From positions 1-53,403 of the forward strand of contig NZ_VRTY01000039.1 of NCBI RefSeq assembly GCF_008017455.1: a DNA stretch of 53,403 nucleotides, written 5' to 3'. Below, one piece after another: positions 1-8,223 of the stretch (within the stretch, counting starts at the first letter, position 1; every line of letters begins with the position of its first letter). The position numbers and the translations under genes are program-made. The notes below the pieces were generated by a model. The model saw only the letters and a program-made list of their open reading frames with translations. It made no database searches and was not told where the DNA came from. Source of the stretch: Pontibacter qinzhouensis. GTDB lineage: Bacteria; Bacteroidota; Bacteroidia; Cytophagales; Hymenobacteraceae.

Positions 1-166
1 TGACCTGCTGGCGCGAGAGGTCCTGGCGCAGGGTCTCGGCCGACCAGGGGACCCACAGCTCGGTGAAGTCCCCCAGCAGGGTGGGCTGTCGGCAGCGCTT
101 GTAGTAGGAGGTCTGGACCCGGATGTAGCTCTCCGGGCTGCCCAGGGGGTAGTGCTTGGTATCCAT
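1..166 (-). CDS. Partial primase-helicase-like protein of a mobile element (N-terminus only)
   Basis: An open frame starts with ATG at 166 and runs off the left edge, giving 55 residues with no stop. The readable part contains SYIRVQTSYYKRCRQPTL followed by GDFTELWVPW and ETLRQDLSRQQV. From memory this resembles the N-terminus of the primase-helicase family proteins (DUF5906-like) that sit next to a HTH gene in Bacteroidota mobile elements. It follows the HTH gene by 14 nt on the same strand, as expected for an operon. The product call is tentative because the catalytic domain is not in the window. Confidence 0.4.
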   Translation of the reverse strand, partial: MDTKHYPLGSPESYIRVQTSYYKRCRQPTLLGDFTELWVPWSAETLRQDLSRQQV

Positions 167-180
167 GGCAGGCAGATAAT

Positions 181-519
181 CTATTTTCGCTTCCTGCCGT
201 TGTTACTTGCCTTTTGCACGGCCTCCTGCCGGATCTCGGAGACGGTTTTCCGGCGTCCCTGCCGGACCCATTCCTCCAGCTCGCTCTTGCGGAAGTAGAG
301 GCGCTTGCCCCGCTTGCTGAAAGGCACCTCCCGGCAGCTGACCTTGGTGTAGAGGGTGGCCACGGAGAGGTGGAGGAAGGCGGCGGCCTGGGAGACGTTG
401 AGGAGCATCTCCTTTTCCACCAGGGGCTGTTGCTCGGTGAGGAGCCGCTCGATGCGGTTTATTTTCTCGTGCAGCAGGCTCAGGGCCTGGGGCAGTTGCT
501 CGAAGGTGAAGTGTTCCAT
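181..519 (-). CDS. Helix-turn-helix (excisionase/MerR-like, HTH_17) protein
   Basis: 112 residues. Residues 1-35 form a predicted helical, possibly coiled segment (SLLHEKINRIERLLTEQQ). Residues ~38-95 are a winged HTH of the excisionase type: NVSQAAAFLHLSVATLYTKV is the helix-turn-helix and KRGKRLYFRKSELEEWVRQG is the wing and C-terminal helix. This family binds DNA, and in Bacteroidota integrative elements it acts as a recombination directionality factor or as a regulator beside the primase gene. It lies between the RteC-like gene (89 nt upstream) and the primase-like gene (14 nt downstream), all on the minus strand. Family assignment is firm; the exact role is not. Confidence 0.8.
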   Translation of the reverse strand: MEHFTFEQLPQALSLLHEKINRIERLLTEQQPLVEKEMLLNVSQAAAFLHLSVATLYTKVSCREVPFSKRGKRLYFRKSELEEWVRQGRRKTVSEIRQEAVQKASNNGRKRK

Positions 520-608
520 GGCAGCGTGTGTTTTTGTGGATGTTGCTGCAATGGTAGGGGCTTGTTTGGATAGGGTGCAAGAGGGTAGTCTCGCTTCCTG
601 CCTGTTTC

Positions 609-1562
609 CTACGGGATGGTATAGTTTTTTTGGGTGCGCAGGACGGGAAAGACGGCGTAGGTGCCGTCGGCCTGTTTGCGCACGTCCAGGATAGGGGACT
701 GGCAGGGCTTGGCATTGGAGGAGATGAGGGCGGCCAGGTACCCCTGCGGCAGGGTCCGTTGCTGCCTGCGGTAGACGTAGGCGAAGTGCCGGGAGATCCA
801 GGTCTCCAGCTCCCCTTTGAGGCAGCCCACGAGCAGGTTGGATTCGTAGAGTTGCTTGAAGGCATCGGCCAGCTGGTTGCCGTTCCCGTGGAAGAGCAGG
901 GGAGAGGTGACTCCCTGGTTTTCCAGCAGGAGGGGCAGGAGTTGCTGCTGGTCCTCGGGGCTGAAGTAGCCCTTGAGGATCTCGAAGAGCCTCTCCGCTA
1001 CCCCGTCCACGAAGCGGGGGTAGGCTGCCACCGCTTTGGCAGGGACATCCGAAATCGGCTGTTCCGGGGCGGGAAGCAGCGTTTGCAGGTGCAGGAGGAG
1101 GCTGGCCAGCATCGTTTCGCGCAGCTTGACCGACTCGCTCAGGTCATCGACCAGCTCCTCCCGAACGGCTATGCCAGCATCAAGCGGCTGCAGGTTGTGC
1201 ACCAGGAAAAGGCCTGGCAGCTGGAGCTGGTGCAGGTAAGCAACGGGGTAGGGTACCCCTAAGTCCAGCGCGTTGTTGTGAAAGTGAATCCAGAAGGTCC
1301 GGAAGCGTTTTTCGATGTCGTTGAGTTGGTGCAGGACGAGCTGCAGCTGCGGGGGCTGGAGGGGCAGCAGGTCCAGGGCGGCCCTTTGGGAGAGGAGCCG
1401 GAGCTTGCTCCTGAAGACAGCGGCCTCATCGTAGTGCGTCTCGTGCCGCAGGTCGTAGATAGCCACTTGCTTATAGCCCAATGGTTCCGCAGGCACATTC
1501 CGTCGGACCAGGCGGAGCTCGAAGGTCTGTAGGCGGGTCAGGAACTTCTTCAGGTGCTTCAT
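609..1562 (-). CDS. RteC-like regulatory protein of a mobile element
   Basis: 317 residues from the ATG at 1562. A longer frame to 1688 exists, but its first 42 residues are low-complexity and unlike the family, so the internal start MKHLKKFL is preferred. The protein is helical and leucine-rich. Its C-terminal part (YRRQQRTLPQGYLAALISSN followed by CQSPILDV) resembles the RteC family, known from the Bacteroides element CTnDOT where RteC controls excision genes. The gene is at the inner edge of the GC-rich segment and is transcribed toward the HTH and primase-like genes. Assignment rests on recalled family resemblance; the function here may be element regulation but is not shown by sequence. 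Confidence 0.65.
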   Translation of the reverse strand: MKHLKKFLTRLQTFELRLVRRNVPAEPLGYKQVAIYDLRHETHYDEAAVFRSKLRLLSQRAALDLLPLQPPQLQLVLHQLNDIEKRFRTFWIHFHNNALDLGVPYPVAYLHQLQLPGLFLVHNLQPLDAGIAVREELVDDLSESVKLRETMLASLLLHLQTLLPAPEQPISDVPAKAVAAYPRFVDGVAERLFEILKGYFSPEDQQQLLPLLLENQGVTSPLLFHGNGNQLADAFKQLYESNLLVGCLKGELETWISRHFAYVYRRQQRTLPQGYLAALISSNAKPCQSPILDVRKQADGTYAVFPVLRTQKNYTIP

Positions 1563-2365
1563 GGTGTAGGCTTTTTCAGGGTGGCCATCTGTTCGTAACG
1601 TCCTGCAGCTACTCCTCCTTCCCGGCTTAGAAGTGAGAAATTCAGGATGTTCTCTTATCAACAAATTTTCTCTTCCTCCTCTTGTCAAGTACTTGGAATA
1701 GGACCAGCTGAGGGGAGAGGTGATTGTTTAACTGGTTAATATAAATATCAAAAATCGGAAGTGCAAGCTAAGGAATTACAGAAGGCCGTCGCGTATACGC
1801 TTTAGGTGGGAGCGGCGGCCTTCCGGAATTCCTTATTCTCAAAGGTTCAAATGTTTCGTTAAAGAAGACCTGCCGTGCCAGGTTAGCTTAGTGACTATAA
1901 TGTTAATAGAGCAGGAATAGACGTTAGGCTTTATGCTCTATGATGGGCAATTTGAACGAAGGGAATTCTCCTGTCTGCCTCGTTTACCTTTCAGGTTAGC
2001 TTTTCACTAAACCCGTTGCAAAGCAATTACATGAAAATTGATTTTATAAAAGGCATTTTTAAAAAGCAAAATCTTTGTTTCCAGCATGTTTATTATCCCG
2101 GAAACTGTTTTCATTTAAACGAAGGATTAAATGAAAACTGTAGACTAATCTCCATTTTTCATTCTTGGATTCAAGATTTATTTCATATGGCATTAGGACC
2201 TATTAATAATCTACTTTCCACGATAAAATCTGAAAAGACACTATACCCTTTTTCAATCCTGCTAAGGTATTATATCTTTCTTTGTACATGCAAGGACTTG
2301 AAAAACAAACTTCAGCGGAGTTGGAAAACGATCCGGTATCGTCATGGATTTACTCAAAAACAAAA
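1563..2365. other. Gene-poor stretch between the mobile-element end and the sulfur island
   Basis: No convincing gene is seen in these ~800 bases. GC falls sharply to the right of ~1700. The stretch holds the palindrome CAAGTACTTG (1686-1695), the large imperfect palindrome at 1770-1834, and AT-rich sequence from ~2020 on. An open frame at 2016-2432 on the plus strand has no recognisable domain and overlaps the terminator and the end of the next gene, so it is not called. Confidence 0.5.
1770..1834. repeat. 65-bp imperfect palindrome (two-part stem)
   Basis: Outer arms AAGGAATT (1770-1777) and AATTCCTT (1827-1834) are perfect complements. Inner arms GAAGGCCGTCGC (1781-1792) and GCGGCGGCCTTC (1812-1823) pair over 12 bases with a single G-T wobble. 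The loop contains the self-complementary GCGTATACGC (1791-1800). No gene end is close on either side in a way that makes this an ordinary terminator, and neither flank has a U-run. It lies at the junction of the GC-rich element and normal chromosome, so an element end or recombination site is possible. Confidence 0.6.
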
Positions 2366-2393
2366 AGAGCAGGGAGCTTATACTCCCTGCTCT
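2366..2393 (-). terminator. Rho-independent terminator of the SoxB-like gene
   Basis: An 11-bp perfect stem (AGAGCAGGGAG at 2366-2376 with CTCCCTGCTCT at 2383-2393) with a 6-base loop. On the minus strand it is followed by TTTTTGTTTTTG and lies 23 nt past the stop of the 2417-4072 gene. Confidence 0.85.
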
Positions 2394-2416
2394 AACAAAC
2401 GCGCTAAACAGTATTC

Positions 2417-4072
2417 TTATCTGAAGACGTAATCAATGTTTGGCAGCTGCGAAAGGACTGGCGACTCGAGGTCAAGCACTTTGGCTCTTCCGTCTATTTT
2501 GGGTGAAACGGTGCCCTTCATTTTCAGGTACTCTTCCATAACGTCGTGCACCGTATAGTCTAGTACTTTAGGATCCTTAGCGTTTGGCATGCGACACAGT
2601 ACGTGGTCTGGCTCACCGGTTCTGCGGCAGGCAGCCATGGTATATACCTTCCTCAGGTCTAGAGGCTGCCCTCCCACTGTGATAGACTGCACACGCTCTC
2701 CTTTAGGGGCATTGGCATTGAAGGTCAGTTCCATACCTGAGAAGCGGATCACCCAGCCACCGAAGCGCTCCAGGGGCTTCTCGGCAAATACGTTGTGCAG
2801 TTCCTGCTCCATCCAGTTTTTAATCTGCTGGCCGGTAGCCTTACCTGTTTTCACGTTCTCGTTCACAGGCAGCATGTTCCAGATGTCGCTGTAGGTAATA
2901 GGCGCCTTGCCTGAGGCATCCGGTACGATCGGGGTGCCGAATCGGAAACCGTTCGAGATGGCAATGTCAGCACCTGTCTTCCAGCGAACTGCATCGGTAA
3001 TCATATTGTCCAGTGCATTCTCTACCACCAGGTAACGGTAGAGCGGTTCCGTGGTATAGCCGAGTACCCGATCCATCTGCTTCTTGTAGGGGGCCATTTG
3101 CTCGTCCACAATTTTATGCACCACTGGGTCAGCAGGGTATTTCTCAGGGTCTACATCAATCAGTTCGTAGCGCCGGTCCACTATTTCCCCATCTTTAATC
3201 TCCAGGTCCAGGCGACCGACAAATGAACCGAATCCGCCCGGTTCTACTACCTGCGCATACTTGCGCCTCAGCGGCTGCCTTATTCTTTCATGGGTATCAT
3301 TTCCCAATACAAAGTCTACCCCTTCAATCTCAGGCTGATCAGCCAGGTAGATTTGCTTGGAGATCCCCAAGTGCGTTACCTGAAACAGGATATCTACACC
3401 ATTTTCTTCTTTCAGCTCCCTGATGAGCGGTTGCAGGTTATCCTCAAGACCTTTAAAAATGAGCCCTTTGCTGAATACCGGGTTCTGGCGCACCGGTACT
3501 TCCGGGTCATTATAGGAGATGAAGCCCAGTTTTACACCTTTCATTTCTTTGATGATATAAGGCGGGTAGAGCAGCTCAGAGCTGGCTTCGTCATAAATGT
3601 TGGCACACACCACCGGCTTGCCGTACGATTCCAGTATGCTGCGCATTTTCTGGCTGCCGAAGATCACCTCCCAGTTACCGGGAATCAGGAAATCATAATC
3701 CATCGCTTTGATGACAGGGGCAATGGCGTCTCCCTCCGACATGGCAGCCACGGCGCTTCCCTGTATCAGGTCGCCACCGTCCACAATCACAGTTCCTTCG
3801 GGGTTCTCTGCTTTCACCTGTTTGAAGAGCGTCTGGATGTTGGCCACACCACCACGCTCTTTGAATACAAACTCTCCGTTCTCTACGAACATTTCCTGGT
3901 GGGGCATCAACTGCCCGTGAATGTCTGCAGTCTGTAGGATGGTGATGGTTTCGACGCCGTCTTCGCTGCCCCGGTTCTCTTCCTGATGGGGTGTCTGGCA
4001 GGAGCTCATCCATAGACCTGCAAGCGGAAGAGCAGTAAGTATTGTCTTTTTAAATAGCTTAGTCATTTTCAT
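2417..4072 (-). CDS. Lipoprotein of the 5'-nucleotidase/SoxB metallophosphoesterase superfamily, variant active site
   Basis: 551 residues from ATG 4072, which is 4 nt after the stop of the upstream DsrE gene; a start at 4093 would overlap that gene. A signal peptide ends in a lipobox (GLWMSSC, Cys25), predicting a lipoprotein. The metallophosphoesterase domain spans ~45-270: TADIHG (Asp50, His52), VDGGD (~97-101), then GNWE (~132-135) where classical 5'-nucleotidases have GNH[DE], THLG, and GNDTHER where GAHSH is usual. A 5'-nucleotidase C-terminal domain follows (~330-510). The missing catalytic His in GNH[DE] argues against ordinary nucleotidase action. SoxB thiosulfohydrolase belongs to this superfamily and, as I recall, also has a Trp-containing motif here. 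Coupling to DsrE and the sulfur island supports a sulfur role, which is inference. Confidence 0.8.
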   Translation of the reverse strand: MKMTKLFKKTILTALPLAGLWMSSCQTPHQEENRGSEDGVETITILQTADIHGQLMPHQEMFVENGEFVFKERGGVANIQTLFKQVKAENPEGTVIVDGGDLIQGSAVAAMSEGDAIAPVIKAMDYDFLIPGNWEVIFGSQKMRSILESYGKPVVCANIYDEASSELLYPPYIIKEMKGVKLGFISYNDPEVPVRQNPVFSKGLIFKGLEDNLQPLIRELKEENGVDILFQVTHLGISKQIYLADQPEIEGVDFVLGNDTHERIRQPLRRKYAQVVEPGGFGSFVGRLDLEIKDGEIVDRRYELIDVDPEKYPADPVVHKIVDEQMAPYKKQMDRVLGYTTEPLYRYLVVENALDNMITDAVRWKTGADIAISNGFRFGTPIVPDASGKAPITYSDIWNMLPVNENVKTGKATGQQIKNWMEQELHNVFAEKPLERFGGWVIRFSGMELTFNANAPKGERVQSITVGGQPLDLRKVYTMAACRRTGEPDHVLCRMPNAKDPKVLDYTVHDVMEEYLKMKGTVSPKIDGRAKVLDLESPVLSQLPNIDYVFR

Positions 4073-4076
4073 GTCG

Positions 4077-4535
4077 TTAAGGTTGGATAACAAGGTATTC
4101 TTTCGCCTGTAGCTGGTATAACCGGATATAGCCGTTAGAGATCACACCGGCGGCTTTTGGTAGGTCTTTCTTATTTATGTTGTGCCTATCCAGTGCAATC
4201 TGGCAAACTGTTACGCTAAAGGCCCCATCTGATTTTTCCTGGATGAACTTTCCTGACTCCTGTTCCGCAGTAATGCTTTTTACCGCATTCCCGATGGCAA
4301 CCACTTCGAAATGCTGTACCGGAACGCCAGAGTTTTTAAGTTGCTGGTAGGTCTCCCAGGCACCTTTTATGTGCCTGTCTTCTTTGGCTAAAAAGGCATA
4401 GGCTCGGTGGTGTTGCAGGTCAGCCTTTTCTGATGCGGTAAGCGGGGGGAGGCTTTGAGCAAGGCTTGTTCCACTAATCAGCCACATAAGCAAAAGCATC
4501 ATGGCCGGAAGTGCGGATAGTTGGTTCGACTTCAT
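4077..4535 (-). CDS. Secreted DsrE-family protein
   Basis: 152 residues from ATG 4535, chosen because a clean signal peptide follows (AMMLLLMWLISGTSLAQS). The mature part has the alternating beta/helix pattern of DsrE/DsrF-like proteins, with WETYQQLKNSGVPVQHFEVV near the middle and a single conserved-position cysteine in FSVTVCQIALDRHNI. Members with a Cys at this position can carry a persulfide; periplasmic members are little studied. The stop lies 4 nt before the SoxB-like start, so the two are probably cotranslated. A role as sulfur carrier for the neighbouring phosphoesterase-like protein is inference. Confidence 0.75.
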   Translation of the reverse strand: MKSNQLSALPAMMLLLMWLISGTSLAQSLPPLTASEKADLQHHRAYAFLAKEDRHIKGAWETYQQLKNSGVPVQHFEVVAIGNAVKSITAEQESGKFIQEKSDGAFSVTVCQIALDRHNINKKDLPKAAGVISNGYIRLYQLQAKEYLVIQP

Positions 4536-4741
4536 AATATTTGAGTTGATTAGATAATAGTGTTGTATTGCGAAAAGCCTGCTGTATAGCATCACAATAG
4601 AATAATCAAGGATGTGGACGGTTACTACATGGCAAAGCATGGCTTGCAAAGTCCCTCGTTAATACAATTAGCAAAAAGGGAATAGCCTGCTACAGCGGTG
4701 AGTCCCCTGTGGGGGCGATGCAGTAGTCCAAAAATGAAGAA

Positions 4742-5128
4742 TCAGCTAAGCCGGGGCGGGTCAGGCTCTAAAAATTTACTGAGAGAGTAGTAGACTACTT
4801 GGTTGAACCCGGATTTTTGGTATTCCAGGTATAGGGGCACAAACACAAATGTATCAGCGGCTGCCGTACTAATCAGCTTTACAGAGCAGTGGATTTCAAC
4901 GGTTCCCTCTTGCTGCTCACTTTGTGAATCAGGCTTTTTCTGCAGCAGCTGTCTGACAGGGCTGCTTTTCTCAGCAGAGGCCACCAATTGCTTTTTGGCT
5001 TCTTTTCTAAGGCAAACCTTCTTTATAGACACGCCCGCATGTTCTCCCGGCACAAGGCTGACGGCTGTCAGCGCCGCGAGATGTACACATAACATCATAA
5101 GGGCCCATATGTGCAGGTAGTGTCTCAA
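4742..5128 (-). CDS. Small secreted or anchored protein ending in DPPRLS, unknown function
   Basis: 128 residues. An N-terminal hydrophobic segment (LHIWALMMLCVHLAALTAVSL) looks like a signal peptide. The middle is basic and polar with two Cys, and the C-terminus reads YSLSKFLEPDPPRLS. The end is shared with the protein at 12154-12549 (EYDPEPPRLS) and loosely with 42911-43405 (PPDPPVPKIS), which suggests a family with a conserved Pro-rich tail. No catalytic motif is recognised. It is transcribed away from the rhodanese-YeiH unit, with the 5207-5220 operator in the shared intergenic region. Confidence 0.6.
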   Translation of the reverse strand: MRHYLHIWALMMLCVHLAALTAVSLVPGEHAGVSIKKVCLRKEAKKQLVASAEKSSPVRQLLQKKPDSQSEQQEGTVEIHCSVKLISTAAADTFVFVPLYLEYQKSGFNQVVYYSLSKFLEPDPPRLS

Positions 5129-5206
5129 GTACTTCTTTTCTAGGTGCAGAACGATTAGGTGTGTAGCTCTATTTCACAAAACAAGCAAAACTTCTACTGG
5201 CATACG

Positions 5207-5220
5207 GTGACTTTTGTCAC
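5207..5220. promoter_or_regulatory. Palindromic operator GTGACTTTTGTCAC (Crp/Fnr type), site 1
   Basis: The perfect GTGA-N6-TCAC palindrome lies in the 163-bp gap between divergent genes, 72 bp before the rhodanese start at 5292 and 79 bp before the start at 5128. It could serve both directions. It is one of seven such sites across the sulfur island. Confidence 0.7.
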
Positions 5221-5291
5221 ACTGGCTCACTTCATAATGTCTGTACTTGCGAACAGTACAATAATGGAGGCTTAAAAATTCAATAAGAACT

Positions 5292-5684
5292 ATGAGGTGC
5301 TGGATAAATACAATCGCCTTTGTGCTGCTCCTTGCCTTTGCCGGCTGTCAGCAGGGTACAGGAAATAGAAAGGTAAACTTGACAGCAACAGAAGTAAAGC
5401 AGCTGATCGAGGCTGAAGAGGACCTTGTGATACTGGATGTACGAACGCCATATGAGTTTCAGGAAGGCCATTTGGAGGGCGCTGTTAACATAGACTACAC
5501 TTCTCCTGATTTTGAGCAGGAAATCGTAAGCTTGGATACAGCGGCCACCTATTTGCTTTACTGTAAATCGGGCAACAGAAGCGGCAGAGCAACCGCTGTC
5601 ATGAAAAACAACGATTTCAATAACCTTTATAACGCAACGGCAGGGTTTGATGCGCTTAAAGCGGCAGGCATACAAACGAAATAA
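5292..5684 (+). CDS. Rhodanese-domain lipoprotein
   Basis: 130 residues. The lipobox LLAFAGC places the acylated Cys at residue 19, so the protein faces the periplasm. One rhodanese domain occupies ~30-128, with VILDVRTPYEFQEGHLEGAV and the active-site loop CKSGNRSGRA. The catalytic Cys would accept sulfane sulfur as a persulfide. It is the first gene of a plus-strand unit (rhodanese, YeiH, two 5'-nucleotidase-family genes) behind operator site 1; the YeiH start is 8 nt after the stop. Confidence 0.9.
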   Translation: MRCWINTIAFVLLLAFAGCQQGTGNRKVNLTATEVKQLIEAEEDLVILDVRTPYEFQEGHLEGAVNIDYTSPDFEQEIVSLDTAATYLLYCKSGNRSGRATAVMKNNDFNNLYNATAGFDALKAAGIQTK

Positions 5685-5692
5685 AACAAGCT

Positions 5693-6631
5693 ATGGGTAT
5701 TACAAGTAAAAGACTCACTCACCTTGGCGTTTTCTGGCTGGTGCTGCTGCTTATTGTGGTAACTGAGTTCATCAGTGCCCCAATCGCTTTGTTTACGGGT
5801 ATACTTTTAGGTCTTACCTTCGGAAATCCTTATCCGGCAAAGCTTGGCAAAGTCACCAAGTACTCTCTTCAGGCTTCGGTTGTTGGCTTGGGCTTTGGCA
5901 TTAACCTGTATCAGGTGGCTGAGACCGGCCTGAAAGGATTTCTCTATACTGGCTTGTCCCTGATAGTTACAATTGTGGTTGGGCTACTCCTGGCGAAGTT
6001 ACTGGGAGTAGGGAAGAAGCTGAATCACCTTATATCGGCGGGTACTGCCATCTGTGGGGGTAGCGCCATTGCTGCTGTGGCCCCGGCTATCAAGGCGTCT
6101 GAAAAAGAAATATCGGTGGCGCTTGGCGTCGTGTTCATCTTGAATGCGATGGCCTTGTTTATCTTCCCTTTCATCGGAAATCAACTGCAACTGTCGCAAG
6201 AGCAGTTCGGGATATGGGCAGCCATTGCCATACACGACACCAGCTCTGTAGTTGGGGCCGCAACGCATTTCGGTGAAAAGGCCCTTGAAATAGCCACCAC
6301 GCTTAAGCTCACCCGTGCCCTGTGGATACTGCCGATAGTGCTCATCACCGGGTTTCTATTCAAGTCTGAAGGAAAGGCAAGCTTCCCTAAGTTCATACTG
6401 TTCTTTTTGGTGGCATCCCTTTTCAGCACTTTCCTGAGTGGCCTGAGTGACGCGTATAGCTGGCTGACTATGCTGGCCAGAAAAGGTCTTATCATCAGCT
6501 TGTTCCTGACCGGTGCAGGCATAAGCCTGCCTTTACTCAGGACTATCAGTATCAAGCCGTTTATGCAAGGTGTGGCGCTTTGGCTGATCATAGCTTCAGG
6601 CTCTTTGCTGGCGGTTTACTACGTAGTTTAA
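5693..6631 (+). CDS. YeiH family (UPF0324) membrane exporter
   Basis: 312 residues with about ten hydrophobic segments. Family signatures are SLQASVVGLGFGINLYQV, SAGTAICGGSAIAAVAPAI and AIHDTSSVVGAA, followed by the C-terminal half with GAGISLPLL. The family is annotated as putative sulfate/sulfur-compound exporters, though the substrate is poorly established. Its position directly behind a rhodanese lipoprotein and ahead of SoxB-superfamily genes fits export of an oxidised sulfur product, by inference. Confidence 0.88.
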   Translation: MGITSKRLTHLGVFWLVLLLIVVTEFISAPIALFTGILLGLTFGNPYPAKLGKVTKYSLQASVVGLGFGINLYQVAETGLKGFLYTGLSLIVTIVVGLLLAKLLGVGKKLNHLISAGTAICGGSAIAAVAPAIKASEKEISVALGVVFILNAMALFIFPFIGNQLQLSQEQFGIWAAIAIHDTSSVVGAATHFGEKALEIATTLKLTRALWILPIVLITGFLFKSEGKASFPKFILFFLVASLFSTFLSGLSDAYSWLTMLARKGLIISLFLTGAGISLPLLRTISIKPFMQGVALWLIIASGSLLAVYYVV

Positions 6632-6744
6632 CAGGATAGTTGGATTATCTGAACCTGCGTAGTATATAAAATCGGATACTTTCTTTTTGCGGTTACACAG
6701 CTATGAGACTTAGTTGCGCAGCCGCAACCTGTTCTAGCTCGACC

Positions 6745-8195
6745 ATGAAAAACGAAACTAAGCTTACCATTCTCCAGCTCAACGATACACATGCCTATCT
6801 TGAGCCTCACCAGGAAGTATTTCTGGAAAGTGGTTCTACAGTATATCGCATTGCTGGAGGGTTTGCCCGCATAGCAGGTTACCTGAAGCAGCTCCGTCAG
6901 GAGCAGCAGGATGCAGTACTGGCATTGGACTGCGGCGACACCTTTCATGGTACCTATCCGGCTGTTGCTTCTAAGGGCGAGGCCATGGTAGCTGTGCTGA
7001 ATGAACTAGGGCTGGAAGCCATGACAGCCCATTGGGAATTTGCCTACGGCCCGGAGCAGTTCAGAAAGCTGGTTTCCAGTCTCAATTATCCCATGCTGGC
7101 TATCAATGTGTATGACAAATACGCCGATAAGCTGGTCTTCGAGCCTTACATGCTGAAAGAGATGAATGGTGTAAAAGTTGGTGTGATCGGCATAGCCTGT
7201 AACATCGTGGATAAAACCATGCCGCCCCATTTCAGCGAAGGCATCTATTTTACAATGGGGAATAAGGAGCTTCCGGACTACATTCAAAGGCTAAAGCAAG
7301 AAGGAAAGGTTGACCTGATTATCCTAATCTCACATCTGGGCTTTCCGCAGAATATGAACTTGCTTTCCGAGGTGGAAGGCGTAGAGATGTCTGCCTGAGC
7401 AGCCACACCCATTACCGTACCTCTAAAGCCGTTCGACAGAGGCAGACAATTGTGATGGAGTCCGGTTGCCTCGGTTCCTTTCTGGGCCGGCTGGATCTGA
7501 CCCTTGAGAATGGCAGGATTACCGGATATAGTCATGAACTGGTAGAGGTTTCAGATTCACTCCCTGTTGATGCCAGGATGCAGGAGCTGGTACAGCAGGC
7601 TGTTCAGCCTTACAGGGAAGAATTTAGTCAGAAGGCAGGGGAGACGGCTACGATCCTTGATCGGAATAACATCCTGGAATCCACGATGGATAATTTCCTG
7701 CTTCAGAGTATGCTGCACGCTACAGGGGCAGAGCTGGCTTTCTCGAATGGTTGGCGTTATGGAGCGCCAATAATTGCCGGGCCTGTTACACTCAACGACC
7801 TCTACAATATCATCCCTATGAACCCACCTGTTCAAACAGTTCAACTAAAGGGAGAGGAGTTGCTGAACATGCTGGAAGAGAACCTGGAGAAAACCTTCTC
7901 GCCGGACCCTTATTCGCAACAGGGAGGGTACGTAAAGCGGTGCATGGGATTAAAGGCCTTCATCAAGATTGAAGCGCCAAAAGGCAACCGCATTCAGAAG
8001 CTTTTTGTGAACAGCCAGGAACTGGAGCTACAGCGGACCTATAACGCTGCTTTTGTAACGGAGCAGGGTGTGCCTCAAAAGTATGGAGTTAGCCGGGCTG
8101 ATGCAGGAGTGAAGGCAATAGAGGCCATGAGGCAGGACCTGGAAAAGCATTCTCCCGTGAGCATAGCCCTATTGGGTACATTCACTGCAGTATGA
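6745..8195 (+). pseudogene. SoxB-like 5'-nucleotidase-family gene broken by a frameshift
   Basis: The frame from ATG 6745 (or 6703) ends at a TGA at 7396-7398, and the rest of the family continues in another frame to 8195. At 7384-7387 the DNA reads GAGA. Removing one GA restores EGVDVCLSSHTH, which aligns in length with EGVDFVLGNDTH and EGIDLIIGAHSH of the two neighbours. Motifs are LQLNDTHAYLEPH (metal Asp and His), LDCGDTFHG, AHWEFAYG in place of GNH[DE], and SSHTH; the C-terminal nucleotidase-type domain is otherwise intact. No signal peptide is visible, unlike its two paralogues. The single lesion is recent, programmed, or an assembly error; no other damage is seen. Confidence 0.8.
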
Positions 8196-8223
8196 AACTA
8201 AAGCAATCAAACCCTGTTAACTT

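Larger units (their letters stand above)
1..1700. mobile_element. End of an integrative/mobilizable element (RteC-type)
   Basis: The first ~1.7 kb is visibly much GC-richer and has different codon use from everything to its right. It carries three minus-strand genes typical of Bacteroidota conjugative or mobilizable elements: RteC-like, excisionase-type HTH, and the start of a primase-helicase-like gene. No integrase, tRNA or clear attachment repeat is visible, so the true boundary is unknown. A 10-bp palindrome CAAGTACTTG at 1686-1695 lies where composition changes and is a possible boundary mark. The rest of the element would lie left of the window. Confidence 0.5.

Noticed and set aside
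203..865. Long opposite or shifted frames in the GC-rich segment
   Set aside because: They overlap the HTH and RteC-like genes and consist of low-complexity Pro/Ser/Arg runs, a usual by-product of high GC.
1563..1688. N-terminal extension of the RteC-like protein
   Set aside because: The 42 extra residues do not resemble the family; the internal ATG at 1562 gives a normal start.
2016..2432. Plus-strand open frame of 138 residues
   Set aside because: No domain, crosses the terminator hairpin at 2366-2393 and the end of the opposite gene; AT-rich random-looking composition.
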